A stretch of DNA of 64,000 nucleotides from Deltaproteobacteria bacterium (GTDB lineage Bacteria > Myxococcota_A > Polyangia > Haliangiales > Haliangiaceae): contig JANXOM010000253.1 in NCBI GenBank assembly GCA_025353585.1, positions 1 through 64,000 on the forward strand, given 5' to 3'. This document shows positions 1-8,976 of this stretch, piece by piece; position 1 is the stretch's first letter, and each line of letters opens with the position of its first letter. The position numbers and the translations under genes were made by a program. The notes beneath the pieces are model-generated. The model did no database searches. It saw nothing but the letters and a program-made list of their open reading frames with translations, and was not told the DNA's origin.

Positions 1-966
1 GTGCACGAGCCGGCCGTGTCCGGGGATGGCCCGCGGCTCCGGGTGGTGACGACCGGCGAGAGCGACGACCGCGACGTGGCGCGGCTCGTGGAGCCCGAGC
101 GACCGCCCGTGACGTTCGCCGACGTCGGCGGCCTCGATGACGTCAAGACGCAGATCGAGAAGCGGATCATCCTGCCGTTCCAGAAGCCGGCGCTGTTCGC
201 GAAGTTCAAGAAGAAGGCGGGCGGCGGCATCCTCATGTACGGCCCGCCGGGGTGCGGCAAGACGCTGCTCGCGCGCGCCACGGCCGGGCAGTGCAAGGCC
301 ACGTTCGTCAACATCGCGATCGAGGACGTCCTCGACATGTACATCGGCGAGAGCGAGCGCAAGCTGCACGCGCTCTTCGAGAAGGCGCGCAGCTCCACGC
401 CGACCGTGATGTTCTTCGACGAGCTCGAGGCGCTCGCGGGGAAGCGGCAGTACGCGCGCGCGGATTCGTCGTCGAAGCTCGTGAGCCATTTTCTGTCGGA
501 GATGGATGGCTTCGCGCAGAACAACGCGGGCGTGCTGATCCTCGCCGCCACCAACGTGCCGTGGGCCATCGACCCCGCGTTCCGTCGGCCGGGCCGCTTC
601 GACCGCGTGCTGTTCGTGCCGCCGCCGGACCGCGTGGCGCGCGCGTCGATCCTGAAGATCCTGCTCTCGGGGCGGCCCGCCGCCGCGAGCCTCGACCTCG
701 ACGTGCTCGCCGTGAAGACCTCCGGCTTCTCGGGCGCGGACCTCGAGAACCTCGTGGACACGGCCGCCGACCGCGCGATCGCCGCGTCGCTCGAGCGCAA
801 CACCGAGGTGCCGATCGACGCGGGCCACCTCGCGTCGGCGCTCGCCGAGGTGAAGCCCACGACGATCGAGTGGCTCACCACCGCGCGGAACTACGCGCGC
901 TACGCCAACGAGGGCGGCCAGTACGACGAGGTCCTCGAGTTCCTGCGCCGCCACGGGAAATCATGA
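1..966 (+). CDS. AAA+ ATPase, CDC48/VCP/FtsH-like single AAA module (may begin upstream of the window)
   Basis: Walker A GPPGCGKT, Walker B VMFFDE, SRH AATNVPWAIDPAFRRPGRFDR. GTG at nt 1, so the true start may lie outside the window. Confidence 0.85.
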   Translation: MHEPAVSGDGPRLRVVTTGESDDRDVARLVEPERPPVTFADVGGLDDVKTQIEKRIILPFQKPALFAKFKKKAGGGILMYGPPGCGKTLLARATAGQCKATFVNIAIEDVLDMYIGESERKLHALFEKARSSTPTVMFFDELEALAGKRQYARADSSSKLVSHFLSEMDGFAQNNAGVLILAATNVPWAIDPAFRRPGRFDRVLFVPPPDRVARASILKILLSGRPAAASLDLDVLAVKTSGFSGADLENLVDTAADRAIAASLERNTEVPIDAGHLASALAEVKPTTIEWLTTARNYARYANEGGQYDEVLEFLRRHGKS

Positions 967-1442
967 GCGCCTACCACATCGCCGACGTGCCCCTCGAGAC
1001 GTCGCTCTCCGCGTACGTCGTGCGCCCGCAGGTCCCGCTCGCGGCGGCCATGTTCGCCGGCGCGTGGCTGGCGTGGCCCTGGTTCGCGTTCAACGCGATC
1101 GCGATGGGCAGCCCGACCCGGAAGAAGGAGGTCGCGCTGTGCGCGGGCGCGTTCGCCGGCACGCTCGTGCTCGCGGTGGTCCTCGTGGCGCTCGTGCGCA
1201 CGGGCGTGATCACGAGCTCACTGTGGTGGCGGCTCGGGCTCACCGCGATCGTCGCCTTCAAGCTCACGATGAGCTACTACATCTCGACGGTGCAGGAGCG
1301 GACGTTTCACGTGTACCAGTACTACGGCGGCAAGTTGACCAGCGGACGCGTCGCGCTCATCGGCGGCTATCTGGCGCGCGAGATCGTGCTCGGGCTCGTC
1401 GCGGGCCCGGTGTGGGCGATCATCGTGTCCGGCGGGATCTAG
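963..1442 (+). CDS. Hypothetical integral membrane protein
   Basis: ATGA overlap with the upstream AAA ATPase gene; several hydrophobic segments (MSAYHIADVPLETSLSAYVV...). Confidence 0.7.
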   Translation: MSAYHIADVPLETSLSAYVVRPQVPLAAAMFAGAWLAWPWFAFNAIAMGSPTRKKEVALCAGAFAGTLVLAVVLVALVRTGVITSSLWWRLGLTAIVAFKLTMSYYISTVQERTFHVYQYYGGKLTSGRVALIGGYLAREIVLGLVAGPVWAIIVSGGI

Positions 1443-1455
1443 GGAGCCAGGAAGC

Positions 1456-2388
1456 ATGGAAGAGCGACAGATCCAGGTCCTGCTCGAGCAGGCCTACGCG
1501 CAGCGGCAGCTCAGCAACTGGAAGGGCGCGATCGACCTGTGCCAGCGCGCGCTCGCGATCGATCCGGACAACGGCAAGGCGCACGCGGCGCTCGGCGTGT
1601 CGCTGCTCGGCGCGCGCCGGCTCTCGGCCGCGCTCGTGGAGATGCGCATCGCGCTCGGCCTCGACGGCAACGAGCCGTACGTCCACTACGCGGCGGCGAT
1701 GATCCTGCGCGCGGCGCGCAAGCTCGACGACGCGTGGGCCCACTGCCTGATCGCGATCGGCGACGCGGAGGCCGACGCCGGCGCGTACGTGCTCGGCGCG
1801 CAGATCCAGGTGCTGCTCGGCGATCGCGCGAAGGCGCGCGAGCTCCTCGGCGAGGCCCTCGAGCTCGAGGCGGCGCACACGGGCGCGCTCACGCAGCTCG
1901 CGCGGCTCGAGCTGAGCGTGGGCAATCACGCGACGGCGGCCGAGCGGGCGCTCGCGGCGCTGCAGTCGGCGCCAGGGAACACCGATGCGCACGTCGTGGC
2001 GGGGCTCGTCGACCTCGCGCGCGGCGATGTGGCGTCGGCCGAGACGCACGCGCGGTTCGTGCTGACCCAGGACGGCAACGACGAGGGCGGCCTCGGCTTG
2101 TTCGTCGCGATCAAGGTGCGGCGGAGCCCGGTGCTCGGGCTGTGGTGGCGGCTCAACTCGTGGCTGACGACGGGCGACGACGGTCGGCGCGTGGCGCTGA
2201 TGATCGCGATGTTCGTGCTGGCGCGCGTGCTCATCATCGTGACCGACGAGGCGGGCTTCCCGACGGTGTCGCGCGCGCTGTGGTTCGTGTGGCTCGGGAC
2301 CTGTGTCTACACGTGGATCGGGCCGCTGGTGTTCCGCTACTGGCTCAAGCAGGAGCTCGACGACGTGAAGCTCGATCCCACGTTCTAG
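1456..2388 (+). CDS. TPR-repeat protein with C-terminal membrane segments
   Basis: TPR-like helices (AIDLCQRALAIDPDNGKAHAALGVSLLGARR) then hydrophobic C-terminus; co-directional with the two preceding genes. Confidence 0.75.
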   Translation: MEERQIQVLLEQAYAQRQLSNWKGAIDLCQRALAIDPDNGKAHAALGVSLLGARRLSAALVEMRIALGLDGNEPYVHYAAAMILRAARKLDDAWAHCLIAIGDAEADAGAYVLGAQIQVLLGDRAKARELLGEALELEAAHTGALTQLARLELSVGNHATAAERALAALQSAPGNTDAHVVAGLVDLARGDVASAETHARFVLTQDGNDEGGLGLFVAIKVRRSPVLGLWWRLNSWLTTGDDGRRVALMIAMFVLARVLIIVTDEAGFPTVSRALWFVWLGTCVYTWIGPLVFRYWLKQELDDVKLDPTF

Positions 2389-2401
2389 CCGCGCGGCCGC
2401 G

Positions 2402-3892
2402 TCACGTGAGCTCGACGCGGTAGCGCGCCTTCCCGTCGATGCCCCAGAGCTGCACGACGAGCGCCTCGCGGGAGACGTCGAGGGTCCCGAAGCTCTGCAG
2501 GCCGTCCCACGGCGCGAGGTTGGCCTGGCCCGGCGGCGGCGCCCACTGGAACGCGATCTCGGGGCCGAACGTGGCGTCGAGCGGGTTCGGCCCGAAGGTG
2601 CCGGCGTGGATCGGGCCCGCGATGAACTCCCAGAACGGATCGAAGTCGGTGACGGTCGCGCGCCGTGGCTCGTAGTGGTGGGCGGCCGCGTAGTGGACGT
2701 CGGCGGTGAGCCAGACGACGCCGGTGACGCCGGCCGCCTTGATGCCGGCGAGGATCGCGGCCAGCTCGTGCTCGCGGCCGGTGAGCGCGGGCGTGCCATC
2801 GGCGAAGCCCTCGATGCGGGCGTCGTCGGGGCCATCGCCGATGCGCACGCCGATCGGCTGGTCGCACGCGATGATCTTCCAGCGCGCGGTGGAGCGGGCG
2901 AGGGCGGCGATCGTCTCGCGGACCTGCGCGGCGCCGAGCATGGCGGTGCCCGCGCCGCGGTCGTTCGGCGAGCGGAACGAGCGGCAGTCGAGGACGACGA
3001 CGTCGAGCAGCGGGCCGTAGCGCACGACGCGCTGCACGGGGCCCGGCGGCATGGGCGTCCACTCGAGCATCGCGCGGCGGGCGTAGCCGGCGAGCGTGGA
3101 GGCGTCGCGCTCGCGCGTGTAGCGCGGATCGTCGAGCTGCTCGCCGGGCCACCAGTTGTCGTGCGTCTCGTGGTCGTCCCACTGCGCGAGGATCGGGACC
3201 TCGCGGGCGAGCGCCTGCACGTGCTCGTCCTCGAGGTTGTAGGCGAAGCGGGCGCGGAAATCGTCGATCTCCTGCGCGACGCGGGCCACGCGCTCGTTCG
3301 ACACGTTCGTCCACACGCGGCCATCGGGGAGCGTCTTCGTGGGGAGGATCGGGCCGTCGCCGTAGATCATGTCGCCCGAGTGCAGGAGAAACGCGGGGCG
3401 GGCGGCGAGGAGGGCCGCGTAGCCGCGCATGCCGCCCCACGCGGGGTTGCGGCCGTAGCCCTGGCCGCACGTGTCCCCGGTCCACGCGAAGCGGAACGGC
3501 GCGTCGCTCGCCGCCGGCGTGACGAACGTGCCGGCGACGACGTCGCTCGTGCCGCGGGCGGCCTCGCGCTCGAACCGCACGCGGTAGGCGATGGTCTGGC
3601 CGGCGGGCAAGGCGGGGAGGGCCACGGTCGCCGCGAAGCCGGCGTCGGGGCCGACGACGGGGCCGCGCACGGTGCCGCGCTGGCGGGAGCCGGCGGCGGT
3701 CTCCCAGTCGACGAGCATGCGCGCGGGCTCGTCGCAGCGGGCCCAGACGAGGGCGCGACCGGTCTGGACATCGCCCGCCTGGACGCCGTGCGTGACGCGC
3801 GGGCGCGAGGCCTGGATCAGCGGCGCGCGCGTACATGCGTAGAGGCCGGCCGCCGACAGCGCCCCACCGACGAAGCCGCGACGCGTGATCAT
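2402..3892 (-). CDS. PhoD-like alkaline phosphatase D family protein, Tat signal
   Basis: MITRRGFVGGALSAAGLYAC Tat/lipobox start; WTGDTCGQGYG, LLHSGDMIYGDGP, QWDDHETHDNWW, WLTADVHYAAAH motifs. Confidence 0.85.
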   Translation of the reverse strand: MITRRGFVGGALSAAGLYACTRAPLIQASRPRVTHGVQAGDVQTGRALVWARCDEPARMLVDWETAAGSRQRGTVRGPVVGPDAGFAATVALPALPAGQTIAYRVRFEREAARGTSDVVAGTFVTPAASDAPFRFAWTGDTCGQGYGRNPAWGGMRGYAALLAARPAFLLHSGDMIYGDGPILPTKTLPDGRVWTNVSNERVARVAQEIDDFRARFAYNLEDEHVQALAREVPILAQWDDHETHDNWWPGEQLDDPRYTRERDASTLAGYARRAMLEWTPMPPGPVQRVVRYGPLLDVVVLDCRSFRSPNDRGAGTAMLGAAQVRETIAALARSTARWKIIACDQPIGVRIGDGPDDARIEGFADGTPALTGREHELAAILAGIKAAGVTGVVWLTADVHYAAAHHYEPRRATVTDFDPFWEFIAGPIHAGTFGPNPLDATFGPEIAFQWAPPPGQANLAPWDGLQSFGTLDVSREALVVQLWGIDGKARYRVELT

Positions 3893-3928
3893 GCCGGCCA
3901 ACGGTACCCGATCGGCTATGCTTGAAGC

Positions 3929-5188
3929 GTGCTGCAACGCGAAGTGATCGGACGACCGACTGCGCGGTGGATCGGGCTCGCGGCGCTCGGCGTCGGGCTG
4001 TGTACGGCGGCGCTCCTGGCATCACCGGCGCGGCGGCCCGCGTCCCCGGTGGTGCGCGTGGCCATCCGCGTCGACTGCCGTGACGCGGCAGCATGCGCGC
4101 TCGCCGAATCCTGGTCCGATGACGTGTGGAGCGAGGAGCGCGGCGCGGGTCTACCGCTCGACCTCGTGGTGGCCAGCGATCGGCTCCCGCTGCTCGCCGC
4201 GCAGGGCGTGACCTGGCAGGTCCTCGTCGCCGACATCGACGCGGTCGCGGCCGACGAGCACGCGCGGCTCGCGCAGCCGGCGGTGGCGGACAAGGGCGGC
4301 GACTGGTTCGCCGAGTACCGCGACTACAAGGCGATCACCACGCACCTCGAGGAGCTGACGGCGCTCGCGCCGGGCCTCGTGTCGATGCAGGCGATCGGCA
4401 ACTCCCTCGAGAACCGGCCGCTGTGGGCGTTGAAGTTCGGCGGCAGCGCGCCCGGCAGCACGAAGATGATGGTCAACGGGACGCAGCACGCGCGCGAATG
4501 GATCGCGGCGATGACCACGACGTGCGTCGCCGACCGGCTGATCCGCGGGTACGCGACGGATCCCGCGATCCGGGACTTCGTCGATCACACGGAGCTGTGG
4601 GTCGTGCCGGTCGTGAACCCGGACGGCTACCAGTACAGCTGGAGCACGAACCGCTACTGGCGGAAGAACAAGCGCGACAACCACGGCGTCGATCTCAACC
4701 GCAACTTCGACCTCGCGTTCGGCGGCGCCGGCTCGAGCGGGCTCAAGGCCGCGGAGAACTACCGCGGGCCGTCCGCGTTCTCCGAGCCGGAGTCGGCGGC
4801 GATCCGCGATCTCATGCTGCGCGAGAAGTTCGCGCTCAGCATCGACTTCCACGCCTACAGCCAGCTGCTCCTCTACCCGTGGTCGTACTCGAGCAAGCCG
4901 GCGAAGGATCGCGACAAGCTGGCGGCGATCGGCGACCGCATGGCGTCGGCGATGTACGCGACGCACCAGGTCTCGTACAAGCTCATCTCGGGCGTGGAGC
5001 TGTACCCGGCGTCCGGCTCGCTGATGGACTGGGCGTACGGCGAGGCCGGCGCCCTCGCGTACACGATCGAGCTGCGGCCGAAGGGCCCGGGCGGTCGGGC
5101 CGGCTTCGTGCTGCCGCCGAGCGAGATCCGTCCGACGTGCGATGAAGGCCTCGCGGCGGTGCTCGAGCTGCGCCGTTCGTATCGGTAG
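3929..5188 (+). CDS. M14 family zinc carboxypeptidase
   Basis: NGTQHAREWIA, VVPVVNPDGYQYSW, GVDLNRNF, SIDFHAYSQLLLYPWSY, AYTIELRPKGPGG. Confidence 0.9.
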   Translation: MLQREVIGRPTARWIGLAALGVGLCTAALLASPARRPASPVVRVAIRVDCRDAAACALAESWSDDVWSEERGAGLPLDLVVASDRLPLLAAQGVTWQVLVADIDAVAADEHARLAQPAVADKGGDWFAEYRDYKAITTHLEELTALAPGLVSMQAIGNSLENRPLWALKFGGSAPGSTKMMVNGTQHAREWIAAMTTTCVADRLIRGYATDPAIRDFVDHTELWVVPVVNPDGYQYSWSTNRYWRKNKRDNHGVDLNRNFDLAFGGAGSSGLKAAENYRGPSAFSEPESAAIRDLMLREKFALSIDFHAYSQLLLYPWSYSSKPAKDRDKLAAIGDRMASAMYATHQVSYKLISGVELYPASGSLMDWAYGEAGALAYTIELRPKGPGGRAGFVLPPSEIRPTCDEGLAAVLELRRSYR

Positions 5189-5228
5189 CGTACGCTGCGC
5201 TCGCTTGTCGGTCGAACCTCTGCCCGGT

Positions 5229-6098
5229 GTGTCGCGCCCGTCTGCGCACGCGCAGCTCCACGCGATCGTGGTCCTGTGGGGTTGCACGGCGATCCTCGGT
5301 CGACACATCTCGATCAGCGCGGTGCCGCTCGTGTGGTACCGGCTCGTGCTGGTCGTCATCGCGATGGCCGTCCTCGTACCGGCGCGGCGGATCCCGGTGC
5401 GGGTACCGCTGCGCGCGGCGCTGCGCTACGCGATCGTGGGCGCGCTGATCGGCATCCATTGGTTGTGCTTTTACGGCGCGATCAAGCAGGCCGGCGTGGC
5501 GACGGCCGTGATCACGCTATCGACGATCGCGTTCTTCACGGCCGTCTTCGAGCCGATCGTATTTCGACGGCGCGTCGCGGTCGACGAGCTGGTGATCGGC
5601 GCGGTGGTGGTCGTCGGCGTGGCCCTCCTCATCCAGGTCGAGCTCGAGGTCGATGCGCTCGGGCTCGCGCTCGGGTTCGCATCGGCGCTGTTCGCGGCCG
5701 TCTTCAGCACGTTGAACGGGCGTTACACGCGCGACGAGATCCCCGAGCGCTTGATGCTCTACGAGATGAGCGCGGCGGCGATCGTGGTCAGCCTGTGCTT
5801 CCTCGTCGCGCCCGACCAGTTCGTCTCCCCGGCCGCGCTCTCGGGCGCGGACGTGGGCTGGCTCGTGGTCCTCGCCGTGCTGTGCACGGTGGTGCCGCAG
5901 GTGTGGATCCTCCACGTGCTGCGCGTGCTCTCGCCGTTCACCGTCGCTGTCAGCACGAACCTCGAGCCGGTGTACGCGCTGATCCTGACGGCGGTCCTGT
6001 TCCCGGCCGACGCGCCCCTCGGCCTGCGCTTCTACCTGGGCGCCGGCGTCCTGCTCTCGCTCGTCGTCATCAACGGCGTGCGCAAGAGCCTGAAGTAG
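5229..6098 (+). CDS. DMT/EamA family transporter
   Basis: About 10 hydrophobic segments in two EamA-like halves; GTG at 5229 chosen over the longer ORF that overlaps the upstream gene. Confidence 0.8.
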   Translation: MSRPSAHAQLHAIVVLWGCTAILGRHISISAVPLVWYRLVLVVIAMAVLVPARRIPVRVPLRAALRYAIVGALIGIHWLCFYGAIKQAGVATAVITLSTIAFFTAVFEPIVFRRRVAVDELVIGAVVVVGVALLIQVELEVDALGLALGFASALFAAVFSTLNGRYTRDEIPERLMLYEMSAAAIVVSLCFLVAPDQFVSPAALSGADVGWLVVLAVLCTVVPQVWILHVLRVLSPFTVAVSTNLEPVYALILTAVLFPADAPLGLRFYLGAGVLLSLVVINGVRKSLK

Positions 6099-6100
6099 GG

Positions 6101-6127
6101 GGGGACGCTGTCAAGTTTGTCAACTCT
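6101..6127 (+). repeat. REP-like repeat copy A: GGGGACGCTGTCAAGTTTGTCAACTCT
   Basis: Perfect 27-bp inverted match to copy C (6998-7024). Confidence 0.85.
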
Positions 6128-6166
6128 GCCAAGATCAGGTTCGCCAATGATTCCGTCGGCTTGATC

Positions 6167-6193
6167 GGGGACGCTGTCAATTCTGTCACCTCT
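6167..6193 (+). repeat. REP-like repeat copy B: GGGGACGCTGTCAATTCTGTCACCTCT
   Basis: Direct repeat of copy A, offset 66 bp. Confidence 0.8.
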
Positions 6194-6227
6194 GGGCGAA
6201 GCGCGTCGGTCACCGGTATCCTGCCCC

Positions 6228-6998
6228 ATGGCTCGTCGGCGCAGCCCAGACGACGGACATGGCTTCCTGCGCGCGATCCGCCTCGAGCGGGATCAGGTCG
6301 CGTCGTTCGACGTCTATCCTTTCTCGATCCCCGCGATCCGTCAGCTCGCGGAGCTCGCGCTCGATCCGAAGGTCACGTTCTTCGTCGGTGACAATGGCGC
6401 CGGCAAGTCGACCCTGATCGAAGCGCTCGCCGTCGCGTGCGGCTTCAACGCCGAGGGCGGCACGAAGAACTTCGACTTCGCGACGCGCCGCTCGGAGTCC
6501 GAGCTTCACGCGTTCATCCGCGTCGTGAAAGGCATCCGACGCCCGATGGCCGGCTTCTTCCTGCGTGCCGAGAGCTTCTACAACGTCGCGACCGAGATGG
6601 AGAACCTCGGCGTCCAGTACGGCGACATCTCGATGCACGCCCAGTCGCATGGCGAATCCTTCCTCGCGCTCGCGCGCGATGGGTTCCGGGACAATGGCCT
6701 CTACTTGCTCGACGAGCCGGAAGCGGCGCTCTCGCCTCAACGACTGCTGTCTCTCCTGGCCATCATCCATCGACTGGTCGAGACGACGGGGAGCCAGTTT
6801 GTCATCGCGACGCATTCGCCGATCCTGATGGCGTATCCGGGCGCTCGGATCTACCAGCTCGACGCAGCGGGCATCGCGCCCATCGCGTACGAGGTGACAG
6901 AGCACTTCCGCATCACGCGCGACTTCTTGAACCACCGGCAGAGCTATTTCGCGAACCTGTTTGCGCCGCCGGGAGGCGAACCCGAAGCGGACTCGTGA
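6228..6998 (+). CDS. Stand-alone ABC/SMC-like AAA ATPase (COG3910-type predicted ATPase)
   Basis: Walker A GDNGAGKST, LLDEPEAALSPQRLLSLL, ATHSPILMAYPGA; no second domain. Confidence 0.85.
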   Translation: MARRRSPDDGHGFLRAIRLERDQVASFDVYPFSIPAIRQLAELALDPKVTFFVGDNGAGKSTLIEALAVACGFNAEGGTKNFDFATRRSESELHAFIRVVKGIRRPMAGFFLRAESFYNVATEMENLGVQYGDISMHAQSHGESFLALARDGFRDNGLYLLDEPEAALSPQRLLSLLAIIHRLVETTGSQFVIATHSPILMAYPGARIYQLDAAGIAPIAYEVTEHFRITRDFLNHRQSYFANLFAPPGGEPEADS

Positions 6999-7024
6999 GA
7001 GTTGACAAACTTGACAGCGTCCCC
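6998..7024 (-). repeat. REP-like repeat copy C (inverted)
   Basis: AGAGTTGACAAACTTGACAGCGTCCCC is the exact reverse complement of copy A. Confidence 0.85.
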
Positions 7025-7064
7025 GGTCAAGGTGCTGACTTTGTTCGTCATCATGCCGGAGCTG

Positions 7065-7090
7065 GAGTTGACAAACATGACAGCGTCCCC
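7065..7090 (-). repeat. REP-like repeat copy D (inverted)
   Basis: GAGTTGACAAACATGACAGCGTCCCC; outer end 66 bp from the equivalent end of copy C. Confidence 0.8.
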
Positions 7091-7158
7091 GGGGGGCGCC
7101 CGGGGGGCGGAGGGCCGTGGCGTTTCACATGGTCGAGGCAATGTGACACCGTGCGCGC

Positions 7159-8949
7159 ATGGCCGCTCGCCTCGATCTCTTGCTTCTGCTCGCCTCCTCG
7201 GCGTCCCTGCTCGCGTGCTCGGCTCCGGCCGCGCCGCCACCCGCCGCGCCGGCGAGGCTCCCGCCCGCGCTCGGGCATGGCCCGGTCATGCAGCCCGGCG
7301 CGGCTGACGCGGCCATCGCGAAGGTCGAGGCCGAGTACCTGGATACGTTCGGCAAGCTGTCGCCCGTCGACGCCACCAACGCCGGCGACCACCGCTTCGA
7401 CGGCGCCTGGCCCGACGTGAGCCCCGCTGGCGACGCGGCCGCGCGCGCCTACGCCCAGGGCGTCCTCGCGAAGCTCGCCGAGATCCCGACCGGCATGCTC
7501 GGCCCGCAGAACCAGATCGACGCGCAGATCCTCGGCGATCAGATGAAGTTCACGCTGTTCGCGCTCGACCAGCTGAAGACGGCGGACCTCGATCCCGCCT
7601 ACTACACCGACATCGTCGGCGAGGGCCTCGACCCCCTCGTCAACCGCAACTTCGGCACGCCCGCGTCGCGCATCGCCGATCTCGCGAAGCGCCTCGATGG
7701 CATCCCGGCCGTCCTCGCCGCCGCGCAGGAGCGCCTCGCGCACCCGGCGAAGGTCAACACCGAGACCGCGATCCAGCAGACCGACGGGCTCATCGATCTC
7801 GTCGAGCACGAGCTCGCCACCCGCTTCCCCGCCGACAAGACGACGCTCGCCGACAGCTCGGCCCGCGCCGCGAAGGCGCTCCACGCGTTCCGCGACTTCC
7901 TCGCGAAGGATCTCCTCGCCCGCTCGGACGGCTCGTTTCGCCTCGGCCGCGAGAAGTTCGCCGCGAAGCTCGCCTTCGTCCTCGAGGACAAGGTCGACAT
8001 CGACGCCATCGCCGCCGGCGCGCACGCGCTCCTCACCGAGACGCAGGAGGCGATGGTCGACACGGCGAAGCAGATCTGGGCCGCCGATCGCCTCGGCCCG
8101 CTGCCGCCGCTCGAGACGCTGGTCCAGCGCAAGGCGTTCGTGAAGAAGGTCCTCGACCTCGTCGCCAAGAATCGCCCCACGAACAAGTCGATCGTCGCCG
8201 ACGCGAAGGGCCTCCTCTCCAAGGCCACCGCCTTCGTGCGCGAGAAGGACCTCGTCCGCGTACCGGACGAGTCGGTCGCGGTCATCGAGATGCCGGAGTA
8301 CCGCCGCGGCGTGGCCATCGCGTACTGCGACTCGTCGGGCCCCCTCGAGAAGACGCCGGAGACGTTCTTCGCCATCGCGCCCACGCCGGCCGACTGGAAG
8401 CCGGACCGCGTGGCGTCGTTCTATCGCGAGTACAACCAGTCGATGCTCGCCGACCTCGCGATCCACGAGGCGATGCCGGGCCACTACCTGCAGCTGATGC
8501 ACAATAACCAGTTCGCCTCGAAGCTGCGCGCGGTGTTCTCGAGCGGCGCGTTCGTCGAAGGCTGGGCCGTGTACAGCGAGTGGCTCATGGCAGAGAAAGG
8601 CTTCGGCGGCCCGCGCGTGAAGCTCGAGCGCCAGAAGATGGTGTTGCGGCTCGCGGCGAACGCGATCCTCGACCACGACATCCACGCCGGCCAGATGGAA
8701 GAGAAGGACGCGCTCGCGCTGATGACGGGCGAGGCGTTCCAGGAGGAGGGAGAGGCCGTCGGCAAGTGGAAGCGCGCCCGCCTGACGAGCGCACAGCTGA
8801 CCACCTACTACTACGGCTTCACCCAGCTGCTGGAGCTGCGCCGCGCCGCCGCCCAGCAACCGGGCTTCACCGAGCGCGCGTTCCACGACCGGCTCCTCTC
8901 GTACGGCTCGCCCGCGATGAAGTTCATCCGCACGCTCATGGCCCCGTAG
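7159..8949 (+). CDS. DUF885 family lipoprotein (putative metallopeptidase-like)
   Basis: Lipobox LLAC; HEAMPGHYLQLMHNN and FVEGWAVYSEWLM are DUF885 hallmarks. Confidence 0.85.
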   Translation: MAARLDLLLLLASSASLLACSAPAAPPPAAPARLPPALGHGPVMQPGAADAAIAKVEAEYLDTFGKLSPVDATNAGDHRFDGAWPDVSPAGDAAARAYAQGVLAKLAEIPTGMLGPQNQIDAQILGDQMKFTLFALDQLKTADLDPAYYTDIVGEGLDPLVNRNFGTPASRIADLAKRLDGIPAVLAAAQERLAHPAKVNTETAIQQTDGLIDLVEHELATRFPADKTTLADSSARAAKALHAFRDFLAKDLLARSDGSFRLGREKFAAKLAFVLEDKVDIDAIAAGAHALLTETQEAMVDTAKQIWAADRLGPLPPLETLVQRKAFVKKVLDLVAKNRPTNKSIVADAKGLLSKATAFVREKDLVRVPDESVAVIEMPEYRRGVAIAYCDSSGPLEKTPETFFAIAPTPADWKPDRVASFYREYNQSMLADLAIHEAMPGHYLQLMHNNQFASKLRAVFSSGAFVEGWAVYSEWLMAEKGFGGPRVKLERQKMVLRLAANAILDHDIHAGQMEEKDALALMTGEAFQEEGEAVGKWKRARLTSAQLTTYYYGFTQLLELRRAAAQQPGFTERAFHDRLLSYGSPAMKFIRTLMAP

Positions 8950-8976
8950 CACGAGGTTTGTGTAGGCTGTTGAGCG

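Noticed and set aside
6228-6998. COG3910-like ATPase as an anti-phage defence gene
   Set aside because: No nuclease, TOPRIM or other effector partner next to it; only the repeat context is unusual.
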